Positions 51,538-60,721 of a DNA stretch of 64,000 nt are shown piece after piece. Origin of the DNA: Allotamlana fucoidanivorans (lineage in GTDB: Bacteria > Bacteroidota > Bacteroidia > Flavobacteriales > Flavobacteriaceae). The stretch spans positions 124,001 through 188,000 of the forward strand of contig NZ_VDCS01000012.1 of assembly GCF_006265225.1 (NCBI RefSeq), in the 5' to 3' direction. Position numbers and translations under genes: made by a program. A model generated the notes under the pieces. That model saw only the letters and a program-made list of their open reading frames with translations, had not been told where the DNA came from and did no database searches. Position 1 is the stretch's first letter. Every line of letters begins with the position of its first letter.

Positions 51538-53886
51538 TTAAAATTCTATTTTATAGTTAATGTTTGGAATCACAGTTGTACTAAATTCTTTTTCGACCCT
51601 GTTGGTATTTAAATTGAAGTAGTGATTGTCAAATTCTTCCGTTTGAGATGAATTGATAACTTGTAAAGACCAAACCGAAGAGTGTTTAGGTTTATTTTTT
51701 CTAAAAGAAACAGTAAATGATGTTATTGGCGTATCAGGAAGTTTTTCTGAATATGAAAGGTTGCCATTAGTTTCACCATATACCACTTCTTGCATAGCTA
51801 TAGATTCTTGCTCATCAATAGCTACCAAACGATTTCCGCCTAAATAATTGAGCCTAATATTGGCATTCAAAAGATTGTTTTTGGATTTACCTACTTGCCA
51901 TTCTTTCCCCACAAGCGCATTAAAAACATAGTTTTTGTTTAACCTAGTATTTCTTTCAATACCATCATTTCCTGTATATTTTGAATCAAAAACAGAAGCA
52001 GAAAACAAATAGTAGAATCCTTTATTTAGGTATTGCTCTAAAGACAGGTCAATACCAAAATTTCTTCCTGTGCCAGTACTAACCAGTGTTTCTGCAAAGT
52101 ATAAATTGTTTTGAATGTTGAGCGTGGTTTTAAAACCATCTTCTTCTACCGGAACATTTGTTAAATATTGATAATAAGGTTCAATACTTAACTTTAAGTT
52201 GTCTGTAAGCATTGTATTGTAAGACAGAACAAAATGGTTAGATTTCATCAACTTCAAATCTTTATTAGGTTGGTTGCCATTGTCATTAACAAAATAGATG
52301 GGTAGCGATTCTGTTCTGCTATGTAAACCATAAGCCAAAGCAAGACTTTGTTTTTCATTAATCTCGTATTTCACAGAAACTCGTGGTTCAAGGGAAATAT
52401 CCTTATTCAAGTTGAAATATTGCAAGTGAAAACCAGCATTCAACTGAAACTTATTGGATAATTGAAATCTTGACTGACTAAATAACTGATATAACATAGA
52501 GTTCCCTTTTTCTTTTACAATATTTATAGGTGGTGTGTTTTGCTCATCTGAAGCACTGTTGACATCTAAATCGTAACCCAAATAATTCACATAAAACCCT
52601 GTGCGGTTGTAATGCTTTTCACTGAAGTAAGAATTAACATGGGATTGCAATGTTAGCTTGTAAAGATTCTTTTTGGTGTCAGATGGTAAAAAGGTTAGTG
52701 TATTGCTATCATCAACATATTTCTCTTTAAATGACATGCCATTTCCAGAAACCGATAATGTTGAATTAAGGTTAGACACATCATTAACTCTAATTTTATG
52801 GTTAAGCCCTGAAGCGAATAGGTATTGAGATAATTTGGATTCCCAACCATCATCTTCAGACACTCTTTCCTCAATAGGGACAGCTTCGGCATCAATACTA
52901 TCATAAGCACCTATACCCCATAAAGAAAATGTTCCCATTTTTTCTGTTGGTAGCTTGATTTTATAGGACAAATCTTGATACTTAAGAATTCCAGCATCAT
53001 CAGGAAGAAAAGAACCTATTAAAGCCAATGTAGAATAGCGATAGTTAAATAAGTAAGTAGCATCGTTGTTTTTACTAAAAGGACCTTCTGATGCAAAATC
53101 AAGACCTAGTATTCCTGCCTGAATGGAATACTCCCTTTCGGTTGAATTACCAGACCGTAAATTAATATCAAAAACTCCAGAAATAGCATTACCATATTCG
53201 GCAGGGAAAGCTCCTGTATAAAAATCGCTATTACCCAAAACATTGTTGCTTAATGCTGTTAAGGCTCCAGCACCTGCAATATCTAAATCAGCAAAATGAT
53301 TAGGACTAGGTATTTCAACACCTTCAATACGCCATAATAAACCAGAAGGTGCATTCCCTCTAATGGAAATACCATTACTTTTTGTGGAAGGACTTGCAAC
53401 ACCAGAAAAGGAAGACACCAAACGTGCTGGATCATCCAATCCTCCTGCAAATCGTTGATTTTCTTCTACTGAAAATTGACGACTACTTACTGATGCTAGT
53501 CTATTAATAGGCTTTTCTTTTTGCCTTCTTGGTGTTAATACAATTTCATCTAACTGTGTAGCTTCTTCTTGAAGTTCTATGTTTAACACCACTTGCTTTC
53601 CTGAACTTACCAAAATATCACTGATGAGTATGGTTTCATATCCAAGCATTGATACTTGAAAACTTTGTCTTCCAACTGGTACGTTTTCCAAAATGAAATT
53701 GCCGTCAAAATCTACCATTGCACCTATTAATGGTTGTGAATTCAGCAGTACAACGTTTGCTCCAACTACTGGTGTTCCAGTTGCTTTTTCTAGAACTGTT
53801 CCTTTGACAGTTTGTGTGATACTTTGTGAAAATGAAAGTCCACAAAGTAATATTGAACCGATTAGTGTTATTACTATTTTTTTCAT
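51538..53886 (-). CDS. TonB-dependent receptor with carboxypeptidase-like N-terminal domain
   Basis: 782 residues. Signal peptide (GSILLCGLSFS), CarboxypepD_reg-like domain (about 25-110: TVKGTVLEKATGTPVVGANVVLL), plug domain with NGISIRGNAPSGLLWRIEGVEIPSPNHF, and a 22-strand type barrel ending in an aromatic residue (NYKIEF). No SusD partner follows, so it is not a standard polysaccharide locus; siderophore, peptide or metal uptake or a signalling role are possible. Next to a GIN lipoprotein on one side and a CPBP protease on the other, within the tRNA-Arg element. Confidence 0.88.
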   Translation of the reverse strand: MKKIVITLIGSILLCGLSFSQSITQTVKGTVLEKATGTPVVGANVVLLNSQPLIGAMVDFDGNFILENVPVGRQSFQVSMLGYETILISDILVSSGKQVVLNIELQEEATQLDEIVLTPRRQKEKPINRLASVSSRQFSVEENQRFAGGLDDPARLVSSFSGVASPSTKSNGISIRGNAPSGLLWRIEGVEIPSPNHFADLDIAGAGALTALSNNVLGNSDFYTGAFPAEYGNAISGVFDINLRSGNSTEREYSIQAGILGLDFASEGPFSKNNDATYLFNYRYSTLALIGSFLPDDAGILKYQDLSYKIKLPTEKMGTFSLWGIGAYDSIDAEAVPIEERVSEDDGWESKLSQYLFASGLNHKIRVNDVSNLNSTLSVSGNGMSFKEKYVDDSNTLTFLPSDTKKNLYKLTLQSHVNSYFSEKHYNRTGFYVNYLGYDLDVNSASDEQNTPPINIVKEKGNSMLYQLFSQSRFQLSNKFQLNAGFHLQYFNLNKDISLEPRVSVKYEINEKQSLALAYGLHSRTESLPIYFVNDNGNQPNKDLKLMKSNHFVLSYNTMLTDNLKLSIEPYYQYLTNVPVEEDGFKTTLNIQNNLYFAETLVSTGTGRNFGIDLSLEQYLNKGFYYLFSASVFDSKYTGNDGIERNTRLNKNYVFNALVGKEWQVGKSKNNLLNANIRLNYLGGNRLVAIDEQESIAMQEVVYGETNGNLSYSEKLPDTPITSFTVSFRKNKPKHSSVWSLQVINSSQTEEFDNHYFNLNTNRVEKEFSTTVIPNINYKIEF

Positions 53887-53888
53887 GA

Positions 53889-54713
53889 TTAAATGGTTTT
53901 ATGATTGAAGAAAAAATTCTTGTCGTTATAGATTATGTAGATTGCAAAAGCAAACAGCAAGCAAGTCTGAAACACTTTGCTCATAGGATGTGTTGCAAAA
54001 ACCTCATTAAAATAGCCTGCCGCTATATGAAAAATTATGGGTAGAATAATGTTGCGATTGGCCTTGTAGTAAATCCAATTCATAATAATCACGAATGGTA
54101 ATAAACTCACAAGAAAGTTTAGCGAATACAGCCAACCATCTTCTACCAAATTGCTGTGGTAATAGTTTTTTATACCAGCTAAAGGAACATGCCAAACACC
54201 CCAAAAGAGCGCAAATAATATGGATGTTTTAAAAAGGTTGAATCTAGCTCGTAAGCAATCTGTTCCGTAAGAATGCCATGCTAATTCTTCTAAAAGTGGT
54301 GCAATAAATAGCATAAACCACACAGGGAAAACGCCTGATGTAAATGAAAATGATTTGGCCAGTTGAAATTGCTCTATACTGTAACCAAACAAAAGTGAAA
54401 TACCTTGAGCCAATAAAATACTTAAAGGCATTAACACAAACGTGAGAATAATGTAAGTGGATTTGACCCCTTGAAAATTAAAGAATCTTCGCTTAATATC
54501 AGAAAGCAAAGCTTGATTACCTTTTGCAAAAAACAATGCAATACCAACAGGTGCTAGCAAGCCTATAAAAGCTATAATACTAGCTGATAGATGCCATAAA
54601 TTGTTACTTGATTCAATATGACTTATATAGCCTGCAATGAACCATAATAACCAAGGAATTGCTGTAGATAATACATAAAATAAAGTTGCCTGATGATACA
54701 TTTTGAAGTTCAT
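53889..54713 (-). CDS. CPBP-family intramembrane glutamic endopeptidase
   Basis: 274 residues from ATG 54713 (MNFKMYHQ); a longer frame starts at 54761. About seven to eight membrane segments. The Abi/CPBP motif 1 appears as EELAWHSYG (family EExxxR/W), motif 2 as FALFWGVWHVPLAG with the conserved FxxxH, consistent with an active Rce1-like glutamic protease. Its stop is 3 nt from the TonB receptor start, so the two are probably cotranscribed. Bacterial members are linked to bacteriocin self-immunity or to maturation of surface proteins; which applies here is unknown. Confidence 0.8.
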   Translation of the reverse strand: MNFKMYHQATLFYVLSTAIPWLLWFIAGYISHIESSNNLWHLSASIIAFIGLLAPVGIALFFAKGNQALLSDIKRRFFNFQGVKSTYIILTFVLMPLSILLAQGISLLFGYSIEQFQLAKSFSFTSGVFPVWFMLFIAPLLEELAWHSYGTDCLRARFNLFKTSILFALFWGVWHVPLAGIKNYYHSNLVEDGWLYSLNFLVSLLPFVIIMNWIYYKANRNIILPIIFHIAAGYFNEVFATHPMSKVFQTCLLFAFAIYIIYNDKNFFFNHKTI

Positions 54714-54752
54714 AACTTCTGTTTTTGAAATTATTCTGATGCAAATATTTAT

Positions 54753-54775
54753 CAAAAACAAAGGCGCATCGCCTT
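54753..54775 (-). terminator. Terminator-like hairpin behind the AraC-type gene
   Basis: AAGGCG (54761-54766) and CGCCTT (54770-54775) form a tight stem; reading the minus strand it is followed by TGTTTTTG. It lies 90 nt past the AraC-type gene stop and just before the CPBP gene. Confidence 0.5.
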
Positions 54776-54864
54776 AACGTGAAAGTCTGAACTTATTTTA
54801 GGTACGAACTTACAGGATTGCACCTATTGCAAGTCAATTAAAATTAAAAATTGACAGATGATAT

Positions 54865-55989
54865 CTAGCTTTTTAAGCTAGACAAATATTGTGAAGGTGT
54901 AACAGATTTTATTTTTTTAAAGGCAGTATTAAATGTGGATTTCGAATTAAAACCTGAATCATAAGCATTTGCCAATAGGCTAAACTCTGAATTGTTTTGA
55001 GCATTTTCTATGAACTCTTCAACACGATATTTATTCACAAAATCGTAAAAATTTACTTTTTCGTATTGGTTTATTACTTGAGATAAATGATTGGTAGAAG
55101 TTGATAAATCTTGCGCTAATTCACTTATGGTTAATTTAGGATTTAAATAGGGCTTATCTTCTTTCATTAACTCTAGTAATTCATCATGTATTTTAGTGGC
55201 ATCATCTTTCTTTAAACTTGAATTTTTATATTCACTTTCTGTTTTAACAAGCTCTATTTCTTGAATACTTGTATTAGCAAACAAATCTTGCTGTCTTATT
55301 CCTGAATAACCTGTAAAAACAATAAAGCCAACTATAATGGAATAGAATAAAATATCTGCATTAAAAGGAAATTGAAAACCAATAACTTCTCTTAAAATAG
55401 ATACAATAGTTCCTACTAGAAAAAATAAACCTATCCCAATAATTGTATACCGCAACCATTTTAAATTGATTCGTGTCGTATCTGAAAAACTCTCCTGTAC
55501 TACTTTTTCTCTTTTTACAAGTTTTATGTACGCTAAAATGGTATAGGTTATTCCTGAAATAATAAATCCTACCAACATAATGGATGCCAATGTGCCATTA
55601 TAGTCATCTATTGTTCCCTTATAAACTTGAACTTTCTTTTTTGTCGAATAGAAAAAAAAGAAATGGAACATTAGAAAATAAGATAATAAGGCTGGTAAAA
55701 AATGTAGATAATCAACTTTTCTTAAATGTGAATTATTCTTAATTGAATACAACACATATAAGTATAAAAATGGCCCATACAAAAAGGGCAATGGTGCTGT
55801 AACACCTATAAGGTGTGGATACATTTCCCAATATCCTTTATGAAACAAGAAATAACCTGTTAAATGAATTCCTATTACAAATAACCAGGCAGCCAAAAGA
55901 TTATCTGTAAGTACTTTATCTTTTTTGGAAAACAAAAGGATTCCTAAAAAAATGGATAAAACTATTCCTATGTTTAAAACAATCTCCAA
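54865..55989 (-). CDS. Membrane-embedded AraC-family regulator
   Basis: 374 residues. The first about 235 contain seven hydrophobic segments (VLNIGIVLSIFLGILLF ... ILFYSIIVGFIVFTGYS), then a linker, then a C-terminal AraC HTH (about 275-374: LTISELAQDLSTSTNHLSQVI, FSLLANAYDSGFNSKSTFNTAFKK). This architecture (membrane sensor plus AraC output) is frequent in flavobacteria and is thought to sense membrane or external signals directly. It is the nearest regulator of the protease/TonB receptor/GIN genes, which lie downstream on the same strand. Confidence 0.85.
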   Translation of the reverse strand: MEIVLNIGIVLSIFLGILLFSKKDKVLTDNLLAAWLFVIGIHLTGYFLFHKGYWEMYPHLIGVTAPLPFLYGPFLYLYVLYSIKNNSHLRKVDYLHFLPALLSYFLMFHFFFFYSTKKKVQVYKGTIDDYNGTLASIMLVGFIISGITYTILAYIKLVKREKVVQESFSDTTRINLKWLRYTIIGIGLFFLVGTIVSILREVIGFQFPFNADILFYSIIVGFIVFTGYSGIRQQDLFANTSIQEIELVKTESEYKNSSLKKDDATKIHDELLELMKEDKPYLNPKLTISELAQDLSTSTNHLSQVINQYEKVNFYDFVNKYRVEEFIENAQNNSEFSLLANAYDSGFNSKSTFNTAFKKIKSVTPSQYLSSLKS

Positions 55990-56156
55990 TTATTATTTGA
56001 TATCTTTTATTCTGATATCACAGACTAAAGATAATAATACCTAAACATAATAGCTTCAAATATTAAACTATTTTGATATAAACATGAGGGAATTTTATTA
56101 GACTAAATATAGATTGCAATTCATTCCGAGTATTAGCAACCATATATTTTTCACTC

Positions 56157-57386
56157 TTAACTGACCCTGTTTATCTTTTTACTTAATTCAATCATGTCTT
56201 CGCTAACCTTTCGTTCAATAACTCTTGCATAAATTTGAGTCGTAGCAATTTTAGTATGACCAAGTAGTTTTGAAACAGTTTCAATGGGAACACCATTTGA
56301 AAGTGTTATTGTAGTCGCAAATGTGTGTCGTGCAATGTGAAAGGTTAAATGTTTTTGAATGTTACATAAGTCTGCTATTTCTTTTAAGTAACTATTAATT
56401 TTCTGATTAGAAAATTTAGGTAATAGGCTATTTGAGGCTACAACCCTTATATTGTCTTGGTATTTTACTATGATTTTCTTTGCTTGGTCTAGTAGTGGAA
56501 TTTTTACTGAAGTACTCGTTTTTTGTCTTTTAGTAACTACCCAATCATTACCATCAATTCCTTTAACAATATTGTTTTTGGTTAGTGAATTCATATCTAT
56601 AAATGAGATACCTGTGTAGCAGCTAAAAACAAACAAGTCTTTAACTATGTTAAGTCTTTCAATAGAACTAGAAAACCCTTCTAGACTCAATAATTCTTTT
56701 TCTGAAAGAAACTCTCTTTCACGCTTTTCATATGAAAATTTAAAACGTATGAAAGGATCTTTATCAATCCGCTCAATATGAAATGCCATTGTAACCATTT
56801 TGCGTAACCTTTGCAGATGTTTCATAGCAGTATTATTACTAATCTTTCTTTGGTGGTCTGTTGGTTGATACATTTTTAAGTATTGCTCAAAATCTACAAT
56901 AAAAGCATAGTTTAATGTTTTTAAATAGACATCATTTGTTTTATAGTTTTTCTGGACAAACTCTTTTAAATACTTCTGGGTAGTTTTATAATGCTTCATG
57001 GTATCCTTATGAAGCTTTAACACCATTATATTATTGTGATATTCAAAGAGCTCTAACAAGCTTTTATGTTTTTCATCTTCACCCAAAAATTTTGACTTAA
57101 TTGCTTGTGCTGTGATGAGCTTATTTTCTCTCATCAAATCTTCATAAGCTTGGTAGATTTTATTGCGAACTTGTTCCAGGAATTGGTTTAATAATTTGGC
57201 ATTTTGTTTATTGCCTTTTACAATACCTTTTGATGAATCCCAATCCGAAAGTAGTACTTTACGCTTAAGGCTAATATTAACTCTTTTACCGTTAACAGTT
57301 ACTCTTGCGTAAATGGTAGATTGATTGTTTTTTGTTCTTGAAGTATTTACCCAAAATAAAAGGGCAAACGTTGACCGAGTTCTCAT
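56157..57386 (-). CDS. Tyrosine recombinase (Bacteroidota-type integrase)
   Basis: 409 residues: arm-binding N-terminal domain (STFALLFWVNTSRTKNNQSTIYARVTVNGKR begins it), SAM-like core-binding domain (about 105-205) and catalytic domain. Catalytic residues seen: Lys in VTKRQKTSTSV, HIARH (HxxR), LGHT, and the Tyr nucleophile in IYARV. The first Arg of the classic RKHRY set is not evident (CYTGISFID where others have TGLR), as also known for IntDOT-type recombinases. It lies 231 nt from the tRNA-Arg 3' end, consistent with site-specific insertion there. Confidence 0.9.
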   Translation of the reverse strand: MRTRSTFALLFWVNTSRTKNNQSTIYARVTVNGKRVNISLKRKVLLSDWDSSKGIVKGNKQNAKLLNQFLEQVRNKIYQAYEDLMRENKLITAQAIKSKFLGEDEKHKSLLELFEYHNNIMVLKLHKDTMKHYKTTQKYLKEFVQKNYKTNDVYLKTLNYAFIVDFEQYLKMYQPTDHQRKISNNTAMKHLQRLRKMVTMAFHIERIDKDPFIRFKFSYEKREREFLSEKELLSLEGFSSSIERLNIVKDLFVFSCYTGISFIDMNSLTKNNIVKGIDGNDWVVTKRQKTSTSVKIPLLDQAKKIIVKYQDNIRVVASNSLLPKFSNQKINSYLKEIADLCNIQKHLTFHIARHTFATTITLSNGVPIETVSKLLGHTKIATTQIYARVIERKVSEDMIELSKKINRVS

Positions 57387-57558
57387 AGTTGTCGTCTTTT
57401 AGTTAAACATTATTCAAAGACGAAAGTCAAATCAACTATTTGTATTTCAGCTTTTTACAGCTTATTCGGTCAACACTTTTCTAAAATTTTGTTTGTTAAC
57501 CGATTTGTATTCATTTGATATGAAATTCTATCAAATCTTATGGTGGTCTAAAAACTAC

Positions 57559-57592
57559 AAAACCTTGTAAATCATATAGTTTACAAGGTTTT
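57559..57592 (-). terminator. Terminator of tRNA-Arg
   Basis: AAAACCTTGTAAA (57559-57571) pairs with TTTACAAGGTTTT (57580-57592). On the minus strand it lies 25 nt after the tRNA. Between them CACTAATT/AATTAGTG form a second small dyad (57596-57613). The remainder of 57387-57558 shows no gene. Confidence 0.75.
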
Positions 57593-57615
57593 ATCACTAA
57601 TTGAATTAGTGTGTA

Positions 57616-57630
57616 GTGATCGCGACAGGA
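57616..57630. repeat. Right border repeat within tRNA-Arg
   Basis: GTGATCGCGACAGGA, identical to 49431-49445 and in the same orientation. It covers the discriminator base, the 3' acceptor strand and the start of the T arm, the usual core site for tyrosine recombinases using tRNA genes. Confidence 0.55.
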
Positions 57631-57690
57631 TTCGAACCTGTGACCGTCTGCTTAGAAGGCAGATGCTCTATCCAGCTGAGCTACGCGACC
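57617..57690 (-). tRNA. tRNA-Arg (anticodon TCT)
   Basis: 74 nt on the minus strand. The acceptor stem GGTCGCG pairs with CGCGATC (one G-T pair), discriminator A. The D arm contains AGCTCAGCTGGATAGAGC, the anticodon arm CTGCCTTCTAAGCAG with TCT, and the T arm GGTTCGAATCC. CCA is not encoded. Confidence 0.95.
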
Positions 57691-57843
57691 TATAAAAATG
57701 ATTATTTCATTTCTGGTGCGCAAATATAAAATTAACTAAATACCTAACCAAAAGAAATCTTTATAAATTTTATTATTTATTTCCTCTAAAGTAAGAGAAG
57801 CTAAAAATCAACTTTTTATGGTAATGCGGATACTTAAAAAAAC

Positions 57844-57871
57844 AAAAGCACCACTTAAAAATGGTGCTTTT
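57844..57871 (-). terminator. Terminator of the SSS symporter gene
   Basis: AAAAGCACCA (57844-57853) pairs with TGGTGCTTTT (57862-57871), 22 nt after the symporter stop codon on the minus strand. Confidence 0.75.
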
Positions 57872-57893
57872 ACAACTTAATACAGTTATTTTT

Positions 57894-59522
57894 TTACCAG
57901 AATAAAGCGTATAAAATGGCTAAAATAATGCATACCACAAACGAACCAACATTAAATAAAGGTGAGGTTCTAAATAGGTTTTTAGTCAATGGAATACCTT
58001 TAGGATCATCAGCACCTTTGTTTTCTATATTACTTACAATTATTGTCACTGCCATAGAAAGTAACGTTGTTATACCCATTTGATGCATCCATGGTTCTAA
58101 ACCAGGAATAGGAATAAATTTTAATGCTAATGCTATTGGAATTGAAAGTACTGCTCCCCAAATAGCCCCGTTATTAGTAGTTTTCTTCCAAAATAATCCT
58201 AATAAGAATACTGCTAAAATACCTGGGCTTACAATTCCTGTATACTCTTGGATAAACTGGAATGCTTGATCAATTCCTCCTAAAAGAGGCGCCATAATAC
58301 AAGCAATTACTAGTGCCACAAAAGCAGAGACTCTGCCTGTGTTTACAGTAGCTTTATCACTTGCATTTTTATTAATATATTGTTTGTAAATATCCATGGT
58401 AAATATAGTAGAGGTAGAGTTAAGCATAGAAGCCAATGACGATACAATGGCTGCGGCCAATGCTGCAAAGGCCACTCCTTTAAGTCCTACCGGTAAAAAT
58501 TGTAACAACCAAGGATACGCTTTATCAGCTTGTTCCGCAGAAGGCATGTTTAACATACCAACCTCGCCTAAATTAGACATGATTGATGGATCATTCACCA
58601 TTACATAAGCTGCAATACCAGGAACTACAACAATTAATGGAATAAGTAACTTTAAAAATGCTGCCAATAAAATACCTTTTTGAGACTCTCTTAAAGACTT
58701 GGCGGCTAAGGTTCTCTGAATAATATATTGGTTGAACCCCCAGTAATATAAATTCGCAACCCAAAGGCCACCAATAAGAACCCATATACCCGGTAAATTT
58801 ATATAGTTGTCATTGGATTCTTCAAGGATCATATGAAATTTCTCAGGTGCGGCTTCAACAACTTTTGAGAATCCAGCGAGCATACCTTCGCCTCCAGAAA
58901 CCGTGTTTAAAGCCAAATAGGTAGTTACTAATCCCCCTAAAACCAAGAACACAACTTGAATCACATCAGTCCAAGCTACAGCCGATAATCCACCGTATAG
59001 TGAGTACGCAGCCGCAAAAAGAGCCAGTCCTATAATAGCGTACATCATGTCTATACCCATAATCGTTTCAATAGCTAAACCTCCTAGATAAAGTACTGAA
59101 GCTAGGTTTACAAAAATGTATAATGCTAACCAAAACACAGCTAAAATGGTTTTAAGGTTTGTTGAAAAGCGCTTTTCTACAAACTCAGGAATGGTATAAA
59201 GTCCTTTTTCAATAAAAATGGGTAAAAAGTATTTACCAACAATAATCAAAGTTAAGGCGGCCATCCATTCGTATGAGGCAATAGCAATACCCAAGGCGAA
59301 ACCAGAACCTGACATACCAATAAATTGCTCTGCCGAAATATTGGCTGCAATAAGCGATGTACCAATAGCCCACCACGGTAACGATTTACTTGCTAAGAAA
59401 TAATCTTCGGCATTTTTTTGATGCCCTTCTTTATCTCTTGATACCCATAATCCTACACCCAAAATTAAAATGGCGTAAGCAATAAAGACTATATAGTCCC
59501 ACATTTCAAAACCTGCTGTCAT
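57894..59522 (-). CDS. Sodium/solute symporter (SSS family), probable galactose transporter
   Basis: 542 residues from ATG 59522 (MTAGFEMWDYIVF); a longer frame starts at 59612 but its extra residues precede a natural N-terminus. About 14 membrane helices; ADEYFLASKSLPWWAIG-like start (here NAEDYFLASKSLPWWAIGTSLIAANISAEQFIGMSGSGFA), GGLSAVAWTDVIQ and ALAAAIVSSLASMLNSTSTIFTMDIYK are SGLT landmarks, the last containing sodium-site Ser/Thr. The adjacent divergent galactose genes suggest it imports galactose with sodium. Substrate is inferred from context. Confidence 0.88.
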   Translation of the reverse strand: MTAGFEMWDYIVFIAYAILILGVGLWVSRDKEGHQKNAEDYFLASKSLPWWAIGTSLIAANISAEQFIGMSGSGFALGIAIASYEWMAALTLIIVGKYFLPIFIEKGLYTIPEFVEKRFSTNLKTILAVFWLALYIFVNLASVLYLGGLAIETIMGIDMMYAIIGLALFAAAYSLYGGLSAVAWTDVIQVVFLVLGGLVTTYLALNTVSGGEGMLAGFSKVVEAAPEKFHMILEESNDNYINLPGIWVLIGGLWVANLYYWGFNQYIIQRTLAAKSLRESQKGILLAAFLKLLIPLIVVVPGIAAYVMVNDPSIMSNLGEVGMLNMPSAEQADKAYPWLLQFLPVGLKGVAFAALAAAIVSSLASMLNSTSTIFTMDIYKQYINKNASDKATVNTGRVSAFVALVIACIMAPLLGGIDQAFQFIQEYTGIVSPGILAVFLLGLFWKKTTNNGAIWGAVLSIPIALALKFIPIPGLEPWMHQMGITTLLSMAVTIIVSNIENKGADDPKGIPLTKNLFRTSPLFNVGSFVVCIILAILYALFW

Positions 59523-59558
59523 AATATAAAAATTAAGTTTAGTTAGTAATAAAGATTT

Positions 59559-59566
59559 CAAATATA
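59559..59566 (-). promoter_or_regulatory. -7 promoter element of the symporter gene
   Basis: TATATTTG on the minus strand (59566 to 59559), 37 nt before ATG 59522, fits TAnnTTTG. The upstream inverted pair CTAGT (59616-59620)/ACTAG (59634-59638) may contribute to control. Confidence 0.45.
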
Positions 59567-59671
59567 TAGATTTAAAATTAAATAAGGAACCTCTTAAGCT
59601 CAATAAATTCAAATGCTAGTCAAATTTTACCAAACTAGTAGGGTCTGGTAGGTTTTTAAGAAAATTAATAT

Positions 59672-59700
59672 TACATTTGTTACATCAATACTATGATGTA
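59672..59700 (+). promoter_or_regulatory. GntR-gene promoter with overlapping TACATCA-N6-TGATGTA operator
   Basis: TACATTTG (59672-59679) is an exact -7 box. A perfect 7-bp dyad with 6-nt spacer (59681-59700) begins 1 nt after it, covers the probable start site near 59685 and ends 10 nt before the ATG at 59711. It suits autorepression of the GntR regulator and control of the following gal genes. Confidence 0.55.
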
Positions 59701-59710
59701 GCTATCAAAA

Positions 59711-60703
59711 ATGATTAAGGTTAAGCAAAAGATTGGTGTTCCTAAATACAGGCAAATTATTAGTTCTGTAGAAGATGCTATTTTAACAGGCACTTTAAAA
59801 AAAGGGGATAAATTGCCTTCTATAAATCGTGTGAAAGACGACCACAAATTGTCTAGAGACACAGTTTTAATGGCTTTTAATGAACTGAAAGCACGGGGTA
59901 TTATTCAGTCTATTGTAGGTAAGGGGTATTATGTAGCAAGTGAACATATTGAGGTGTCACAAAAAGTGTTTTTATTATTTGATGAACTAAATTCCTTTAA
60001 AGAAGATTTATATAACTCGTTTCTTGAAAATTTAGGTGACAACATTCAGGTGGATATATTTTTTCATCACTTTAATGAAAATCTGTTCAATAAATTAATT
60101 TATGATAATGTAGGAGATTATAACTATTATGTTGTTATGCCAGCTATTCTAAAAAATACGAGAGCTTCTATTCAAAATTTACCTCAAGACAAAGTTTATA
60201 TTCTTGATCAGTTACATGAAGATTTGAGCGAATATCCAGTGGTTTATCAAAATTTTGAAAAGGCCATAAAAAATAACCTGACCAAAGTTTTGTATCTTTT
60301 AAAAGAATATAATACCATGGTTTTGGTTTTTTCAGAAGCACGTCAACCTGAAGCTATGAAAAAAGGATTTATTGATTTTTGCAAAGAAAATAAAATGCCT
60401 TACAAAATTGTATCTACTTTAAGAGATAAGCGTTTAGAAAAAGGTGAAGTGTATATTATTCCAGAAGATAAAAATCTGCTAAGAGTAATTAAAATGATGA
60501 AAAGCCAGGATTTTAAATTGGCCAAGGATATAGGTATTATTTCTTATAACGATACGCTACTGAAGGAGCTTGTAGAAGGAGGAATAACAACTATTTCCAC
60601 AGATTTTAAGAAAATGGGAAAGTGTTTAGCCGAAATGATTTTGAATAAACAACCCGACCAAATAGAAAACACCAACAATTTAATAATTAGAAATTCATTG
60701 TAA
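59711..60703 (+). CDS. GntR-family regulator with LacI-type ligand domain, likely galactose regulator
   Basis: 330 residues. An N-terminal GntR winged helix (about 8-75: YRQIISSVEDAILTGTLKKGDKLPSI, LSRDTVLMAFNELKARGII) is joined to a periplasmic-binding-like domain (about 85-330) ending IISYNDTLLKELVEGGITTISTDFKKMGKCLAEMIL as in LacI-type sensors. This hybrid is usual for sugar regulators in Bacteroidota. It is first in line with galM, galK and galT and divergent from the symporter, so a galactose-type inducer is inferred. galM follows after 18 nt. Confidence 0.85.
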   Translation: MIKVKQKIGVPKYRQIISSVEDAILTGTLKKGDKLPSINRVKDDHKLSRDTVLMAFNELKARGIIQSIVGKGYYVASEHIEVSQKVFLLFDELNSFKEDLYNSFLENLGDNIQVDIFFHHFNENLFNKLIYDNVGDYNYYVVMPAILKNTRASIQNLPQDKVYILDQLHEDLSEYPVVYQNFEKAIKNNLTKVLYLLKEYNTMVLVFSEARQPEAMKKGFIDFCKENKMPYKIVSTLRDKRLEKGEVYIIPEDKNLLRVIKMMKSQDFKLAKDIGIISYNDTLLKELVEGGITTISTDFKKMGKCLAEMILNKQPDQIENTNNLIIRNSL

Positions 60704-60721
60704 AAAACTAGATTAAAAACA

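Larger units (their letters stand above)
49431..57630. mobile_element. Putative integrative element in tRNA-Arg (about 8.2 kb)
   Basis: A tyrosine recombinase gene starts 231 nt from the tRNA-Arg 3' end. The last 14 nt of the tRNA plus one flanking base (GTGATCGCGACAGGA) recur in the same orientation at 49431-49445, giving borders of a site-specific insertion. Between them lie an IS3-family copy, a GIN-domain lipoprotein, a TonB receptor, a CPBP protease and an AraC-type regulator. No conjugation or replication genes are present, so it would be a non-autonomous or decayed element. Short repeat length keeps this at moderate confidence. Confidence 0.6.
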
